DNA of 64,000 nucleotides from positions 168,201 to 232,200 of the forward strand of contig NZ_JAUSUJ010000008.1 in assembly GCF_030813915.1 (NCBI RefSeq), written 5' to 3'. Position 1 is the first letter of the stretch. Each line of letters opens with the position of its first letter. The position numbers and the translations under genes were made by a program. Positions 7,808 through 15,390 of this stretch are shown in pieces. Source of the DNA: Rhodoplanes tepidamans. Its GTDB lineage: Bacteria; Pseudomonadota; Alphaproteobacteria; Rhizobiales; Xanthobacteraceae. Under the pieces are notes generated by a model. The model worked only from the letters and a program-made list of their open reading frames with translations. It searched no databases and had not been told where the DNA came from.

Positions 7808-10030
7808 TCAGAACCGCAGCGTGGCGAAGGCGCGAAAGCTGCGGCCCGGCAGCAGGACCTCGTCCTTGCGGAACGACACGCTGTTGCGGATGTCGTCGTT
7901 CAGGAGATTGTCGCCGACCGCGCCGACCGTGAAGCCGGTGAAGGGCGAGCGCGGATCGAGGATCTTGCCGGTGTAGCTCAGCTCCGCCTTGAGCTGGTTG
8001 TAGCCGGGCGTGGCGGTCTCGTTCTCGCCGGGGTCGTCCTGGGCGAAGGCATGGATGAAGTTGACGCGGGCGAGCCAGTTGGCGTCGCGCCACGAGAGGC
8101 CGCCGCCGAGCCGCATCGGCGGGATGCGCGGCACGTTGGTGCCGTCCGTGAAGGTGGCGCGCAGATAATCGTACTGTCCCTCCACCGTGACGATGCCGCC
8201 GAAGAGCTGCGCCACGTCGACCTGCGAGTACAGCTCGACGCCGCGGAAGTCCGCGTCGAGCTGGGTGTAGGTGACCTGCAGGAACTCGCCGTCCGGGTCG
8301 CCGCAGGTGTCGAACTCCTCGCCGCAGCGGTTGCCGGTGAACTGACGGAAGATGTAGCCGTCGAAATAGCGCCAGTAGGCGTTGGCCTCGAAGCGCCACA
8401 TGCCGGTCTGCTTCTTGAACCCGAGCTCGACGGCGTTCATCTTCTCCTTCTTCAGGTTGGCGTCGCCGATCTCGAACGTGCCGGTGGCGTCGTGGGCGCC
8501 CTTGGCGTAGAGCTCGAGCGGTCCCGGCGCGCGCTCCTTGTGCTCGAGCGTCAGGCTCGCCGTCACGTCCCACGGCAGATCCTTCACCAGCGCGGCGCTG
8601 ACGCTGACCGGCAGGAAGTCGCGCGACGTGTCCGCCGAGGTGATGTCGGCGGGCGGCAGCAGCGCCGAGAACGTCGTCGCAGTGCCGTCGACCTTCACGT
8701 ACTCGATGCGACCGGCCGCGACGACCGACCAGGTCGGTGCGAAACGGAGCTGCTCGAGCGCGTAGGCGGCGGCCCGGTTCGTGGTGCTCGGGCCGATCAG
8801 TCCGCCCGCCTCGCCGGCGCTGTCGATGTCGCGATGGCCCGTGTCGGCACCGATCACGCCGGTGAGCAGGCCGAGCCCGGTCACGACCGGCACGTGGGCC
8901 AGCTCGGCCCGCGCCTCCTGCTGGCGGTTGACGAAGGTCGCCCGGACGGCGTCCACCCCGTCCTCGCCGAGACCGATCTCGTCGTGCTTGTAGTTGGTGG
9001 CGCCGACCCACCAGCGGAACGCCTCGAACGGACCGCCGTCCATGCGCCACTCGCCGCGGCCCGTGACCTTGGTCTGGTTCATCTTGATGCGCGTGTCGTT
9101 CTCCGCGCTCTCGGTGCCGGGGACGTGATAGAGGCTCTCGTAGTGCTGGATCGCGAAGCCGGCGAAGCCGTTGTCGAAAAAGCGCGTGACGCCCGCGGAC
9201 TCGCCGCTGTTGTTCAGCTTGCTGTTGAGCTGAACGCCGCCCGGGATCTGATAGTCGAGCGCGCGGCGGCCGAAGGCGTCCACATGGACCACGGTGTTGC
9301 CGTGGGCGGCGTCGAGCAGGATGGCGCCGTCGTAGCTCTTGTCCACGGTGGCGGCGGAGCCGCGGATCTCGCCGTGGATGCCCTGCTGCGGGAGCACGTC
9401 GGGGATGCGGTCGTTGGAGGCGCTGGCGATGCCGCCGATCGCCTGCGACGAGTAGCGCAGCGTGCCGGGGCCCCGGATGATCTCGATCTTCTTCGACGCC
9501 AGGGGGTCGATCGGCACGCCGTGGTCCTCGCCGAGATCCGACACGTCGTGCGATCCGATGCCGTTCTCCTGGACCCGCACCCGCACCGATTCGAGGCCGC
9601 GGATCACCGGCCGGCTGGCGCCGGGCGCGAAGGTGGTCGAGGTGACGCCGGGGCGGGTGAACAGCACGTCGCCGAGCTGGGCGGCCGGGTCGCGGATGAT
9701 CTGGCTCTCGGTCGCCGTGGTGGCGGGTCCGGTCGAGGTGGCCTGCACGCCGGCCGGCGTTCCCTGCAGGGCGGTGGTCACCGGCTCGTTCCAGCGTGGT
9801 CCGGACGGCACCGCGGGCGCCGCGACCGCGGCCGCGGGGGCCGGGGTCGCGGTCGCCGCGGGCGCGGGTCGCGGGCGGGGACGCGCGCGCACCGTGGGGG
9901 CAGGCTTGGGCCGCGGCTTCGGCTGTGCCACCGTGACGGCGGGCAGGTCGCCCGCCGTCTGTGCGAGGCCCTCGCCGCCGAGAACGAGCATGCTGGCGGC
10001 TCCGAGGAGCCAGAGACGAGCGACCTTCAT
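7808..10030 (-). CDS. TonB-dependent outer-membrane receptor, ZnuD-like
   Basis: A 740-residue outer-membrane transporter with a signal peptide (MKVARLWLLGAASMLVLGG), a likely TonB box (LPAVTV), then an unusual Pro/Arg/Ala-rich linker of about 50 residues before the plug. The plug carries PVIRGLESVRVRVQENGIG, SHDVSDLGEDHGVPIDPLA and IEIIRGPGTLRYSSQAIGG, which match ZnuD-type zinc receptors as I recall them. The barrel ends in a terminal Phe (FRAFATLRF). A loop with two Cys (NRCGEEFDTCGD) recalls the substrate loop of that family, but the His-rich stretches of some ZnuD proteins are not evident. I chose ATG 10030 over 10048 because the predicted promoter and operator leave almost no leader for the latter. 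The gene is divergent from tonB, with a Zur-like box between them. Confidence 0.88.
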   Translation of the reverse strand: MKVARLWLLGAASMLVLGGEGLAQTAGDLPAVTVAQPKPRPKPAPTVRARPRPRPAPAATATPAPAAAVAAPAVPSGPRWNEPVTTALQGTPAGVQATSTGPATTATESQIIRDPAAQLGDVLFTRPGVTSTTFAPGASRPVIRGLESVRVRVQENGIGSHDVSDLGEDHGVPIDPLASKKIEIIRGPGTLRYSSQAIGGIASASNDRIPDVLPQQGIHGEIRGSAATVDKSYDGAILLDAAHGNTVVHVDAFGRRALDYQIPGGVQLNSKLNNSGESAGVTRFFDNGFAGFAIQHYESLYHVPGTESAENDTRIKMNQTKVTGRGEWRMDGGPFEAFRWWVGATNYKHDEIGLGEDGVDAVRATFVNRQQEARAELAHVPVVTGLGLLTGVIGADTGHRDIDSAGEAGGLIGPSTTNRAAAYALEQLRFAPTWSVVAAGRIEYVKVDGTATTFSALLPPADITSADTSRDFLPVSVSAALVKDLPWDVTASLTLEHKERAPGPLELYAKGAHDATGTFEIGDANLKKEKMNAVELGFKKQTGMWRFEANAYWRYFDGYIFRQFTGNRCGEEFDTCGDPDGEFLQVTYTQLDADFRGVELYSQVDVAQLFGGIVTVEGQYDYLRATFTDGTNVPRIPPMRLGGGLSWRDANWLARVNFIHAFAQDDPGENETATPGYNQLKAELSYTGKILDPRSPFTGFTVGAVGDNLLNDDIRNSVSFRKDEVLLPGRSFRAFATLRF

Positions 10031-10055
10031 TTTCCGGGTTCCCTGCATCGAACTT

Positions 10056-10092
10056 GTTATGTTATTACGTTTGGCATGACCCTGCTCGTCAA
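10056..10092 (-). promoter_or_regulatory. Zur-like operator over a predicted promoter (site 2 of 3)
   Basis: On the minus strand, TTGACG (10087-10092) lies 17-19 bases before CGTAAT/TAATAA, giving a plausible sigma-70-type promoter for the receptor gene. The plus-strand sequence ATGTTATTACGT at 10059-10070 covers the -10 region. The same 12-base core recurs at 31410-31421 and, inverted, at 15237-15248. It is one or two changes from the ATGTTATAACAT-type Zur box I recall for alphaproteobacteria. The identity of the regulator is inference. Confidence 0.6.
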
Positions 10093-10197
10093 CGGCAGTG
10101 TGCGGCCTCTGCGCCGATCGGCGCCCTGCTGTGATCGAGTCGACACACCCCCGACCGCCGGCCCCGCCGGTGGCATTTCTGCGCGTCCGGCTTTCCC

Positions 10198-11082
10198 ATG
10201 ACCCTCACTGCGCAACGGGACGAGCCGGCCGCTCCAGCGCCCGGCGACACGACGCACTGGCGCGCCGCCGTCCTGCTCGCGATCGCCCTGCATGCGGCGG
10301 TGGCCGGCGCCCTGTTCGCGCGTCCGGCGGCACCCCCGCCGGCCGAGGACGGCGGCGCCCCGGTGATCGTCATCGAGCTCGCCGTCGTCGCGGCGGCCCC
10401 CGAGGCGGCGCCGGCCGACCTCGCCCCCGGCCCGACCGCCGAATCGGCCGCCGAGACGCCGCCGCCCCTCGAGCCCCCGCCCGCCGCCGAGGTCACCCCG
10501 CCCGACCCGCCGCCGGAACCGCCGGCCGAGACCCCGCCGGCGGAGACGATCGAGCCGCCGCCGCAGCCGGAGAAGCCGCCGGAGCCGGAGAAGCCGATCG
10601 ACCCGGACGGCATCCCGGAGCCCGACCGGCCGCCGCCCCCGCCTCCTCCGCCACCGCCGCCCGCGGCCGAGGAGCCGCCGGCCGCCACGGCACCGCCGAG
10701 CGCCGCGCAGCCGGCCCCGAAGCCCGCCGCGGCCGCCCCCGGCAGCGTGGCGCAGGTGCCGCCGGCGGTCGTCACCCGCTGGCAGACCCTGCTGCTGGCC
10801 GAGCTGAACCGGAAGAAGCGCTATCCGGCGGCGGCGCGCGGCCGCGCCGGCACGGCCCGGGTCGCCTTCACGATCGACCACGATGGCCGGGTCGTCAGCC
10901 GGTCGATCGCGACGAGCTCGGGCTCGCCGGCGCTCGACGCCGAGGCACTCGCCCTGCTCGACCGCGCCTCGCCGCTGCCGGTGCCGCCGGCCGAGCTCGC
11001 CGCGGCGGCGCTGTCCTTCGTGGTGCCGATCCGCTTCACCGCGGCCAGCGGCGCATCCAGCGGCGGTCGATCCAATCCTTGA
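10198..11082 (+). CDS. tonB: Energy transducer TonB
   Basis: A 294-residue inner-membrane-anchored protein that couples proton-motive force to outer-membrane receptors. One N-terminal transmembrane helix (AAVLLAIALHAAVAGALF, residues 23-40) is followed by a long Pro/Glu-rich periplasmic spacer (residues 45-185), including a run of eleven prolines. The C-terminal TonB domain covers about residues 195-280, with LNRKKRYPAAARGRAGTARV, FTIDHDGRV and ALDAEALALLDRASPLPVPP. The spacer is long enough to span the periplasm. No exbB or exbD lies in the window. It is divergent from the ZnuD-like receptor, which it probably energises along with the other receptors here. Its 3' end overlaps the convergent flavoprotein gene by 47 bases. 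Confidence 0.92.
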   Translation: MTLTAQRDEPAAPAPGDTTHWRAAVLLAIALHAAVAGALFARPAAPPPAEDGGAPVIVIELAVVAAAPEAAPADLAPGPTAESAAETPPPLEPPPAAEVTPPDPPPEPPAETPPAETIEPPPQPEKPPEPEKPIDPDGIPEPDRPPPPPPPPPPPAAEEPPAATAPPSAAQPAPKPAAAAPGSVAQVPPAVVTRWQTLLLAELNRKKRYPAAARGRAGTARVAFTIDHDGRVVSRSIATSSGSPALDAEALALLDRASPLPVPPAELAAAALSFVVPIRFTAASGASSGGRSNP

Positions 11083-12187
11083 GACGCCACAGCCAGGCGC
11101 CTTCCGCCGCGAAGGCGCCGCGCGAGGCGACCGCCCGGCCGTCGCCGGTCGCGATCAGCGCCAGATGGCGGCGCTGCGGCCGCCATGGGCGCAGCGGCTC
11201 GCCGCGCGCCCGCGCCCGCAGGTTGGCGGCGAGCGGCGGCCCGGCCCGCACCGCGTAGACGCCGGCCTTCTCGCGCGGCGTCTCCATCAGGGCGGCGCAG
11301 TCGCCGGCCGCGAAGACGTCGGGGTCGCCGACCGACTGGAGCGTCGGCCCGACCGCGACGAAGCCGCCGGAGTCGAGCGCGAGGCCGGTGTCGGCGAGCC
11401 AGCGCGGCGCCGCCGCGTGGGTCGTCACCAGCACGGCGTCGGCCGGGATGCGGTCGCCGGTGTCGGCGACGATCGCGTCCTGCCGGACCGCCGCGACGCT
11501 CCAGTGCTCGTAGAGGACGACGCCGTGCGCGGCGAGCGCCCGGCGCAGCGCCGCCTGCACCCGCGCATTGTGGGTGGCGAGCAGCGTCCCGGCGGTCACC
11601 AGGGCGAAGCCGAGCCGGCCCGGATCGCGGCCGTCCTCGGCGGCGTCGGCGACGAGGCGGGCGCGCAGCGCGAGCATCAGCTCGACCCCGCCGGCACCGC
11701 CGCCGACCACGACGATCCGCCGCGGCCTGCCCGGCCCCCGGCAGCGCTCCCGCAGCGCCTCGACCTTCTCCAGCAGGCGGCCGATCGGCTTGACGGCGAT
11801 CGCGTGGGTGGCGGCGCCGTCGATCGCCGCGAGATCGGGGCAGATGCCGACGTCGAGCGAGACGAGCCCGTAAGGGAGCGGCGGCCCGGCCGCGAGCCGG
11901 ACCCGCCGGGCGGCGCGGTCGAGACCGACGGCACTGTCGTGAACCAGCCGGGCGCCGGCCCGCGCGGCGAGCGGAGCGAGCGCGACATGCGCCTCCGCGG
12001 CCGTGTAGCGGCCGGCGACGACGCCCGGCACCATGCCCGAATAGGGCGTCGCGAGATCGCGGGTGACGAGGGTCAGCCGGACGCCGGGCTCCGGTCGCGC
12101 CGCGAAGGCGCCGAGCACCTGGACATGGGCGTGGCCGCCGCCGACCAGCACGAGGTCGAGCGGCTCTCGGGCGTCTGGCTCTGGCAT
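11036..12187 (-). CDS. FAD-dependent pyridine-nucleotide oxidoreductase, SelD-associated type
   Basis: A 383-residue flavoprotein of the NDH-2/disulfide-reductase fold. The FAD-binding motif is at the N-terminus (LVLVGGGHAHVQVLGAF), followed by the family signature PYSGMVPGVVAGRY. A second nucleotide-binding motif, IVVVGGGAGGVELMLAL, starts near residue 155, and the late FAD motif VFAAGDCAAL near residue 305. This is the type found fused to, or beside, selenophosphate synthase SelD in many bacteria; no selD or selA lies in the window, so it is an orphan here. The electron acceptor is unknown. The C-terminus is basic and Trp-rich (WLWRLKDWIDRRWMRRWPR), which could associate with the membrane. 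The 3' end overlaps tonB by 47 bases in convergent orientation. Confidence 0.85.
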   Translation of the reverse strand: MPEPDAREPLDLVLVGGGHAHVQVLGAFAARPEPGVRLTLVTRDLATPYSGMVPGVVAGRYTAAEAHVALAPLAARAGARLVHDSAVGLDRAARRVRLAAGPPLPYGLVSLDVGICPDLAAIDGAATHAIAVKPIGRLLEKVEALRERCRGPGRPRRIVVVGGGAGGVELMLALRARLVADAAEDGRDPGRLGFALVTAGTLLATHNARVQAALRRALAAHGVVLYEHWSVAAVRQDAIVADTGDRIPADAVLVTTHAAAPRWLADTGLALDSGGFVAVGPTLQSVGDPDVFAAGDCAALMETPREKAGVYAVRAGPPLAANLRARARGEPLRPWRPQRRHLALIATGDGRAVASRGAFAAEGAWLWRLKDWIDRRWMRRWPR

Positions 12188-12250
12188 GCCGCGAGCCTAG
12201 CACGCCGGCCGGCCGCGACCCCGGCCCGGATCAGAATTCGTCGCGACGCC

Positions 12251-12667
12251 TCACGCCTTCTCGAAGCGGATCGGCTGGGCGCCCTCCCACAGGGCGAGCT
12301 TGCCGAGCTCCGGCAGCTTGTCGAGGTTCGACGTGATGGTGACGAAGTGGTTGCCGGCGAGCTGGCCGACCTTGCTGGCGAAACGCACGCCGCCATAGGC
12401 GAGCAGGATCTCGGTCTCGCTGAGGCCGCCCGGATAGAGGATGAACTGGCCCGGCGCCGGGAAGCTCGTGTGGTTCTCGTAGTCGACCCCGAACGAGTAG
12501 TCGCCGAGCGGGATCCACACGCCCTCGCCGCTCCAGCGGACATGCACCACCTTGCTGACATAGGGCATGCGGCTCTCGAACGCCGCGCAGGTCTTGGGCG
12601 CGGCGGCGCGCTCGAACCGCGCGTCGAACGTGAAGGGACCGGCAGTGATCTTCAGGAGGTCGCTCAT
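12251..12667 (-). CDS. DUF3830 family protein (cyclophilin-like fold)
   Basis: A 138-residue soluble protein. The segments LKITAGPFTFDARFE, VVHVRWSGEGVWIPLGD, ENHTSFPAPGQFILYPGG and YGGVRFASKVGQLAGNHFVT match the DUF3830 family of small cyclophilin-like proteins. Family members often lie near amidohydrolase or transport genes, but their activity is not established. I chose the ATG at 12667 because homologous sequence begins there; longer in-frame readings add a low-complexity Arg/Ala stretch. It is a stand-alone gene between the flavoprotein and the divergent Crp/Fnr regulator. Confidence 0.75.
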   Translation of the reverse strand: MSDLLKITAGPFTFDARFERAAAPKTCAAFESRMPYVSKVVHVRWSGEGVWIPLGDYSFGVDYENHTSFPAPGQFILYPGGLSETEILLAYGGVRFASKVGQLAGNHFVTITSNLDKLPELGKLALWEGAQPIRFEKA

Positions 12668-12845
12668 CTGGGGGCTCGAATCCGTGCAGGCTGGAAAAAG
12701 TCGAAGGTCGGGCGTGCGCCGACGGCGCCGCGTGGGTCCCGCTTGGTAGCGGACCTCGGGCCGCGATGCCAGCCCCGCCGCCGCCCGCGCTTGAGGCGGG
12801 CCGGTCCGCACTGGTAGACCTCGACCGGACGACGAGGATCCTCGC

Positions 12846-13523
12846 ATGAACCCACGCGGCGACACCTGGATGGCCCTGTTCCCGCCGCTCGCCGGTCTGC
12901 CGGAGGCGGAGCGCGGGATGCTGGCCACGCGCGCCGCGGCGGCGGCCCTGCCGGCCGGCACCACGGTGTTCGAGCCGCAGCAGGCGTGCGGGGCGTTCCT
13001 GTTCGTCACCCGCGGCAGCGTGCGGGTCTACCAGCTCGACCAGGACGGCAACGAGATCGTGCTCTACCGGCTCGGTCCGGGCAGCATCTGCATCCTCACC
13101 ACCATGGCGCTGCTCGCCGCCGACCGCTACAGCGCCTATGCGGTGACCGAGACCGAGGTCGAGGCCGTCGCCCTGCCGGGCCCCACCTTCGACGACCTGA
13201 TGGGCCGCTCGCCGCGCTTCCGCGGCTTCGTGTTCCTGGCGCATGCGGAGCGGATGGCCGACCTCATGCGGGTGATTCAGAACGTCACCTTCGAATCGAT
13301 CGAATCCCGCCTCGCCGCCCGCCTGCTCGCGCTCGCCGCCGACCGCGGCACGCTCTCGATCACGCATCAGCAGCTCGCCGCCGAGATCGGCAGTGCCCGC
13401 GAGGTGGTGAGCCGCCATCTGAAGGCGTTCGAGCGGCGCGGTTGGGTGTCGCTGGCGCGCAACCGCATCGAGGTGAGGAACGCCGCCTCCCTGCGCGGCG
13501 CCGCCGGCGACGCCGACGCGTGA
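12846..13523 (+). CDS. Crp/Fnr-family transcriptional regulator
   Basis: A 225-residue regulator. The N-terminal cyclic-nucleotide-binding-like beta-roll covers about residues 15-125 (GTTVFEPQQACGAFLFVTRG, VRVYQLDQDGNEIVLYRLGPG), then a dimerisation helix, and a winged HTH_Crp domain at about residues 150-212 (ITHQQLAAEIGSAREVVSRH). Two Cys residues in the sensor domain (QACGAF, SICILT) are too few for an FNR-type 4Fe-4S cluster, and the cAMP phosphate-binding Arg motif is not evident, so the signal is unknown. Thiol chemistry is possible. The downstream DUF2892 gene and the paired palindromes at 13603-13640 suggest it may control that gene. Genes of this regulator type often sit beside sulfurtransferase or DUF2892 genes. 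Confidence 0.88.
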   Translation: MNPRGDTWMALFPPLAGLPEAERGMLATRAAAAALPAGTTVFEPQQACGAFLFVTRGSVRVYQLDQDGNEIVLYRLGPGSICILTTMALLAADRYSAYAVTETEVEAVALPGPTFDDLMGRSPRFRGFVFLAHAERMADLMRVIQNVTFESIESRLAARLLALAADRGTLSITHQQLAAEIGSAREVVSRHLKAFERRGWVSLARNRIEVRNAASLRGAAGDADA

Positions 13524-13602
13524 TCGTTTCGTCGCAGCCGTCCGAAAAACCGCGACGGCACGCGCCGAGCTGCGCTACAATGCCACCATCGGAGAGATCG
13601 CT

Positions 13603-13640
13603 GTCACGGTGACGGCGAAGGGATCCCTCGTCACCGTGAC
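13603..13640. promoter_or_regulatory. Two 11-bp palindromes 27 bp apart upstream of DUF2892 gene
   Basis: GTCACGGTGAC at 13603-13613 and GTCACCGTGAC at 13630-13640 are each self-palindromic about their central base and are reverse complements of each other. The 16 bases between them include the palindrome AGGGATCCCT. The centres lie 27 bp apart, so two dimers could bind on nearly the same face of the helix, or the whole could form a hairpin in RNA. The position between the Crp/Fnr gene and the DUF2892 gene suggests an operator. The binding protein is unknown. Confidence 0.55.
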
Positions 13641-13719
13641 TTCGTCACAGACGACAGGCGCCGATGCGCCTACGTCTCCGCCTCATCGAATTGCATCGAA
13701 CCGAGCGAGGGACAAGGAC

Positions 13720-13911
13720 ATGACGAAGAACATGGGAATGATGGACCGCGCGATCCGCGCCATCGTCGGACTGGGCCTGGTCTACTGGGCGCTGACCGGC
13801 GGGCCCGTGTGGGCCTGGATCGGCCTTCTGCCGCTGTTCACCGCGGCCGTCGCCTACTGCCCGGCCTACACGGTGTTCGGCATCAGCACCTGCCCGGCCA
13901 CCAAGAGCTGA
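13720..13911 (+). CDS. DUF2892 (YgaP C-terminal-like) small membrane protein
   Basis: A 63-residue inner-membrane protein with two helices (AIRAIVGLGLVYWALTGG and AWIGLLPLFTAAVAYCPAY), matching the DUF2892 family that forms the membrane part of the rhodanese YgaP. The motif AYCPAYTVFGISTCP has two conserved Cys residues, as is usual. The ATG at 13720 has a GAGG/AAGG site upstream; longer in-frame readings run into the palindromic operator region. YgaP-like proteins are linked to sulfur or cyanide transfer across the membrane, and a double-rhodanese gene lies 1.5 kb downstream, so a sulfane-sulfur role is a reasonable inference. Confidence 0.8.
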   Translation: MTKNMGMMDRAIRAIVGLGLVYWALTGGPVWAWIGLLPLFTAAVAYCPAYTVFGISTCPATKS

Positions 13912-13980
13912 TCGGCTCCGCGCCTATCACCGGAGACGCCCACGACCGCCGGACGGGTCCATCCCCCCGTTCGGCGATTG

Positions 13981-14050
13981 TCGTTTTTGCACAGTCGTTA
14001 TTGCACAGTCATTTTCGTACTGTCGTTTTCGCGCGGTCGTTGTTCGATCT
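13981..14050. repeat. Five tandem 14-bp imperfect repeats
   Basis: Units at 13981, 13995, 14009, 14023 and 14037 are TCGTTTTTGCACAG, TCGTTATTGCACAG, TCATTTTCGTACTG, TCGTTTTCGCGCGG and TCGTTGTTCGATCT. The period is exactly 14 bp and every unit begins TCRTT. The array is AT-richer than its surroundings and lies in the 313-base gap (13912-14224) between the DUF2892 gene and the convergent nifX-like gene. The same gap has a perfect 16-bp palindrome, TGTCGCGCGCGCGACA, at 14148-14163, and no convincing gene. It is not a CRISPR array, because there are no spacers. Confidence 0.75.
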
Positions 14051-14224
14051 GTCGCGTCCGACACCGTCGCACCGTGCTCTGTCGGACGGCTCGCGCCTGC
14101 CACCGGCGACGTGATGCCGGTGCCGCGTGCCCTCGGGACGTGACGGTTGTCGCGCGCGCGACACACCTCCGGTGCCCCCGACACGATGCATCGCGCCGGG
14201 GTCCGGAGACGGCCAGCCCGCAGA

Positions 14225-14635
14225 TCAGCCGCAGCCGCAGCTGCAGCCGCCCTCGCGGCCGTGACCGTGGTCGTGGTCGTGGTCGTGACCATGATCGTGA
14301 CACTGCGCGGCGGCGGCCGCGAGCGTGCCGGCCGCCCAGCGGGCGACCGCGGTCGCCGGATCGCGTTCCGTCGTGAGCACCGCCTGCACCCCGTGCTCGG
14401 CGAGGCGCCGGACGAAGCCGGCGCCGGCGCTGCCGGCGATCACGGCCTTCACCTGGAAGAGCGGGTGCGGCCCGTCGCAGCGAAACTCGTGGATGGTGAG
14501 ATCGCCGGGCAGGTCGAGGCGTGCGACCTCGCGCGGCGGCACGCCGTCGTCCGCCTCGAACACCAGGAAGCGGCTCGCCTTGCCGGCATGCCCCGTCACG
14601 TTCTGGAAGTCGTCGCTCGCCACCGCGACACGCAT
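14225..14635 (-). CDS. NifX/NafY-like (dinitrogenase FeMo-cofactor domain) protein with His/Cys-rich tail
   Basis: A 136-residue protein. About residues 1-105 form the NifX/NifB-C/NafY cofactor-binding fold (MRVAVASDDFQNVTGHAGKA, IHEFRCDGPHP, VIAGSAGAGFVRRLAEHGVQ, LTTERDPATAV). The last 25 residues are a metal-binding tail with HDHGHDHDHDHGHG followed by CSCGCG, which could hold several Zn, Ni, Co or Cu ions. Family members carry metal clusters or act as small metallochaperones; no nitrogenase genes are seen here. The start lies nine bases after the Rieske stop, with GTGAGGTGA as ribosome site, so the two genes form an operon under the Zur-like site at 15237. A metal-storage or delivery role is inferred. 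Confidence 0.8.
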   Translation of the reverse strand: MRVAVASDDFQNVTGHAGKASRFLVFEADDGVPPREVARLDLPGDLTIHEFRCDGPHPLFQVKAVIAGSAGAGFVRRLAEHGVQAVLTTERDPATAVARWAAGTLAAAAAQCHDHGHDHDHDHGHGREGGCSCGCG

Positions 14636-14644
14636 CTCGTCACC

Positions 14645-15178
14645 TCACGCTTCGCCGATCCGGATGGTGGTGTCGTCCACGAAGGCGTAGGGCGGCACCG
14701 GAAGATTGGTCGCGGCCGGCCCGTGACGGACGCGGCCGGACGCGTCGTACTGCGAGCCGTGGCACGGGCAGAACCAGCCGCCCCAGTCGCCCTGCTTGCC
14801 GAGCGGGATGCAGCCGAGATGCGTGCAGCTCGCATAGACGACGAGCCACTGCGCCTTGCCGGCCTTCACGCGGTCGGCGTCGGACTGCGGATCCATCAGG
14901 TCGGAGAGCCTGGTGGCCTCCTCCTTGGCGATCTCGTCCGGGGTGCGGTGGCGGATGAAGATCGGCTTGCCGCGCCAGATGAGGCTGATGATCTGGCCTT
15001 CCGCGATCGGCGCCAGGCTGACCTCGATCGGCACGCCCGAGGCGATGGTCTCGCGATCGGGATTCATCTGGGCGATCAGCGGCCACGCGGCCGCGCCGAC
15101 CCCGATGGCACCGACCGCGCCGGTGGCGAGAAAGAGGAAGTCGCGACGACTCTGATCGGGTGCTGCAATGCTGGTCAT
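14645..15178 (-). CDS. petA: Rieske iron-sulfur protein, bc1-type (possible second copy)
   Basis: A 177-residue ubiquinol-cytochrome c reductase iron-sulfur subunit. The Tat motif SRRDFLFLATG precedes the membrane anchor (about residues 18-36). The 2Fe-2S ligands are C118 and H120 in CTHLGC and C137 and H140 in CPCHGS, with the C123-C139 disulfide also conserved. In the bc1 complex it passes electrons from quinol to cytochrome c1. Here neither cytochrome b nor c1 is adjacent, which is unusual for petA and suggests either a dispersed gene or a second, conditionally expressed Rieske protein. It is the first gene of a two-gene operon with the NifX-like gene. The predicted promoter at 15236-15264 is overlapped by a Zur-like operator. 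Confidence 0.92.
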   Translation of the reverse strand: MTSIAAPDQSRRDFLFLATGAVGAIGVGAAAWPLIAQMNPDRETIASGVPIEVSLAPIAEGQIISLIWRGKPIFIRHRTPDEIAKEEATRLSDLMDPQSDADRVKAGKAQWLVVYASCTHLGCIPLGKQGDWGGWFCPCHGSQYDASGRVRHGPAATNLPVPPYAFVDDTTIRIGEA

Positions 15179-15235
15179 GGCACAAGTCCTCGTGCGGCGC
15201 GCGAAGCACCGAAAATCATGCGGAGTGATGCATGC

Positions 15236-15264
15236 TATGTAATAACGTGCATATGTTCCGTCAA
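15236..15264 (-). promoter_or_regulatory. Predicted promoter with Zur-like operator (site 3 of 3)
   Basis: On the minus strand, TTGACG (15259-15264) is followed after 17 bases by TACATA (15236-15241), a good sigma-70-type promoter about 50 bases before the Rieske ATG. The operator core ACGTTATTACAT (complement of 15237-15248) covers the -10 box. Together with its 3' flank (AGCATGCA) it matches site 1 at 31410-31430 closely. The divergent rhodanese gene could also be affected. Confidence 0.6.
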
Positions 15265-15390
15265 CCGCAACACTTCGTTATGGCCCATAGCCGCGCGCCG
15301 GAGTCGCCGGCTGATCTGGATCAACGACGCGCCTCGCGCGGCCGACCCAAGGTGCGGCCAACCAGTCCCACAGCACGGGGGGAAAGCGTC

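Noticed and set aside
13981..14050. CRISPR array
   Set aside because: Units are only 14 bp, contiguous, without spacers, and no cas genes are nearby.
14225..14635. Nitrogen-fixation gene cluster
   Set aside because: Only the NifX-like fold is present, with an unusual His/Cys tail; no nif structural or assembly genes are in the window.
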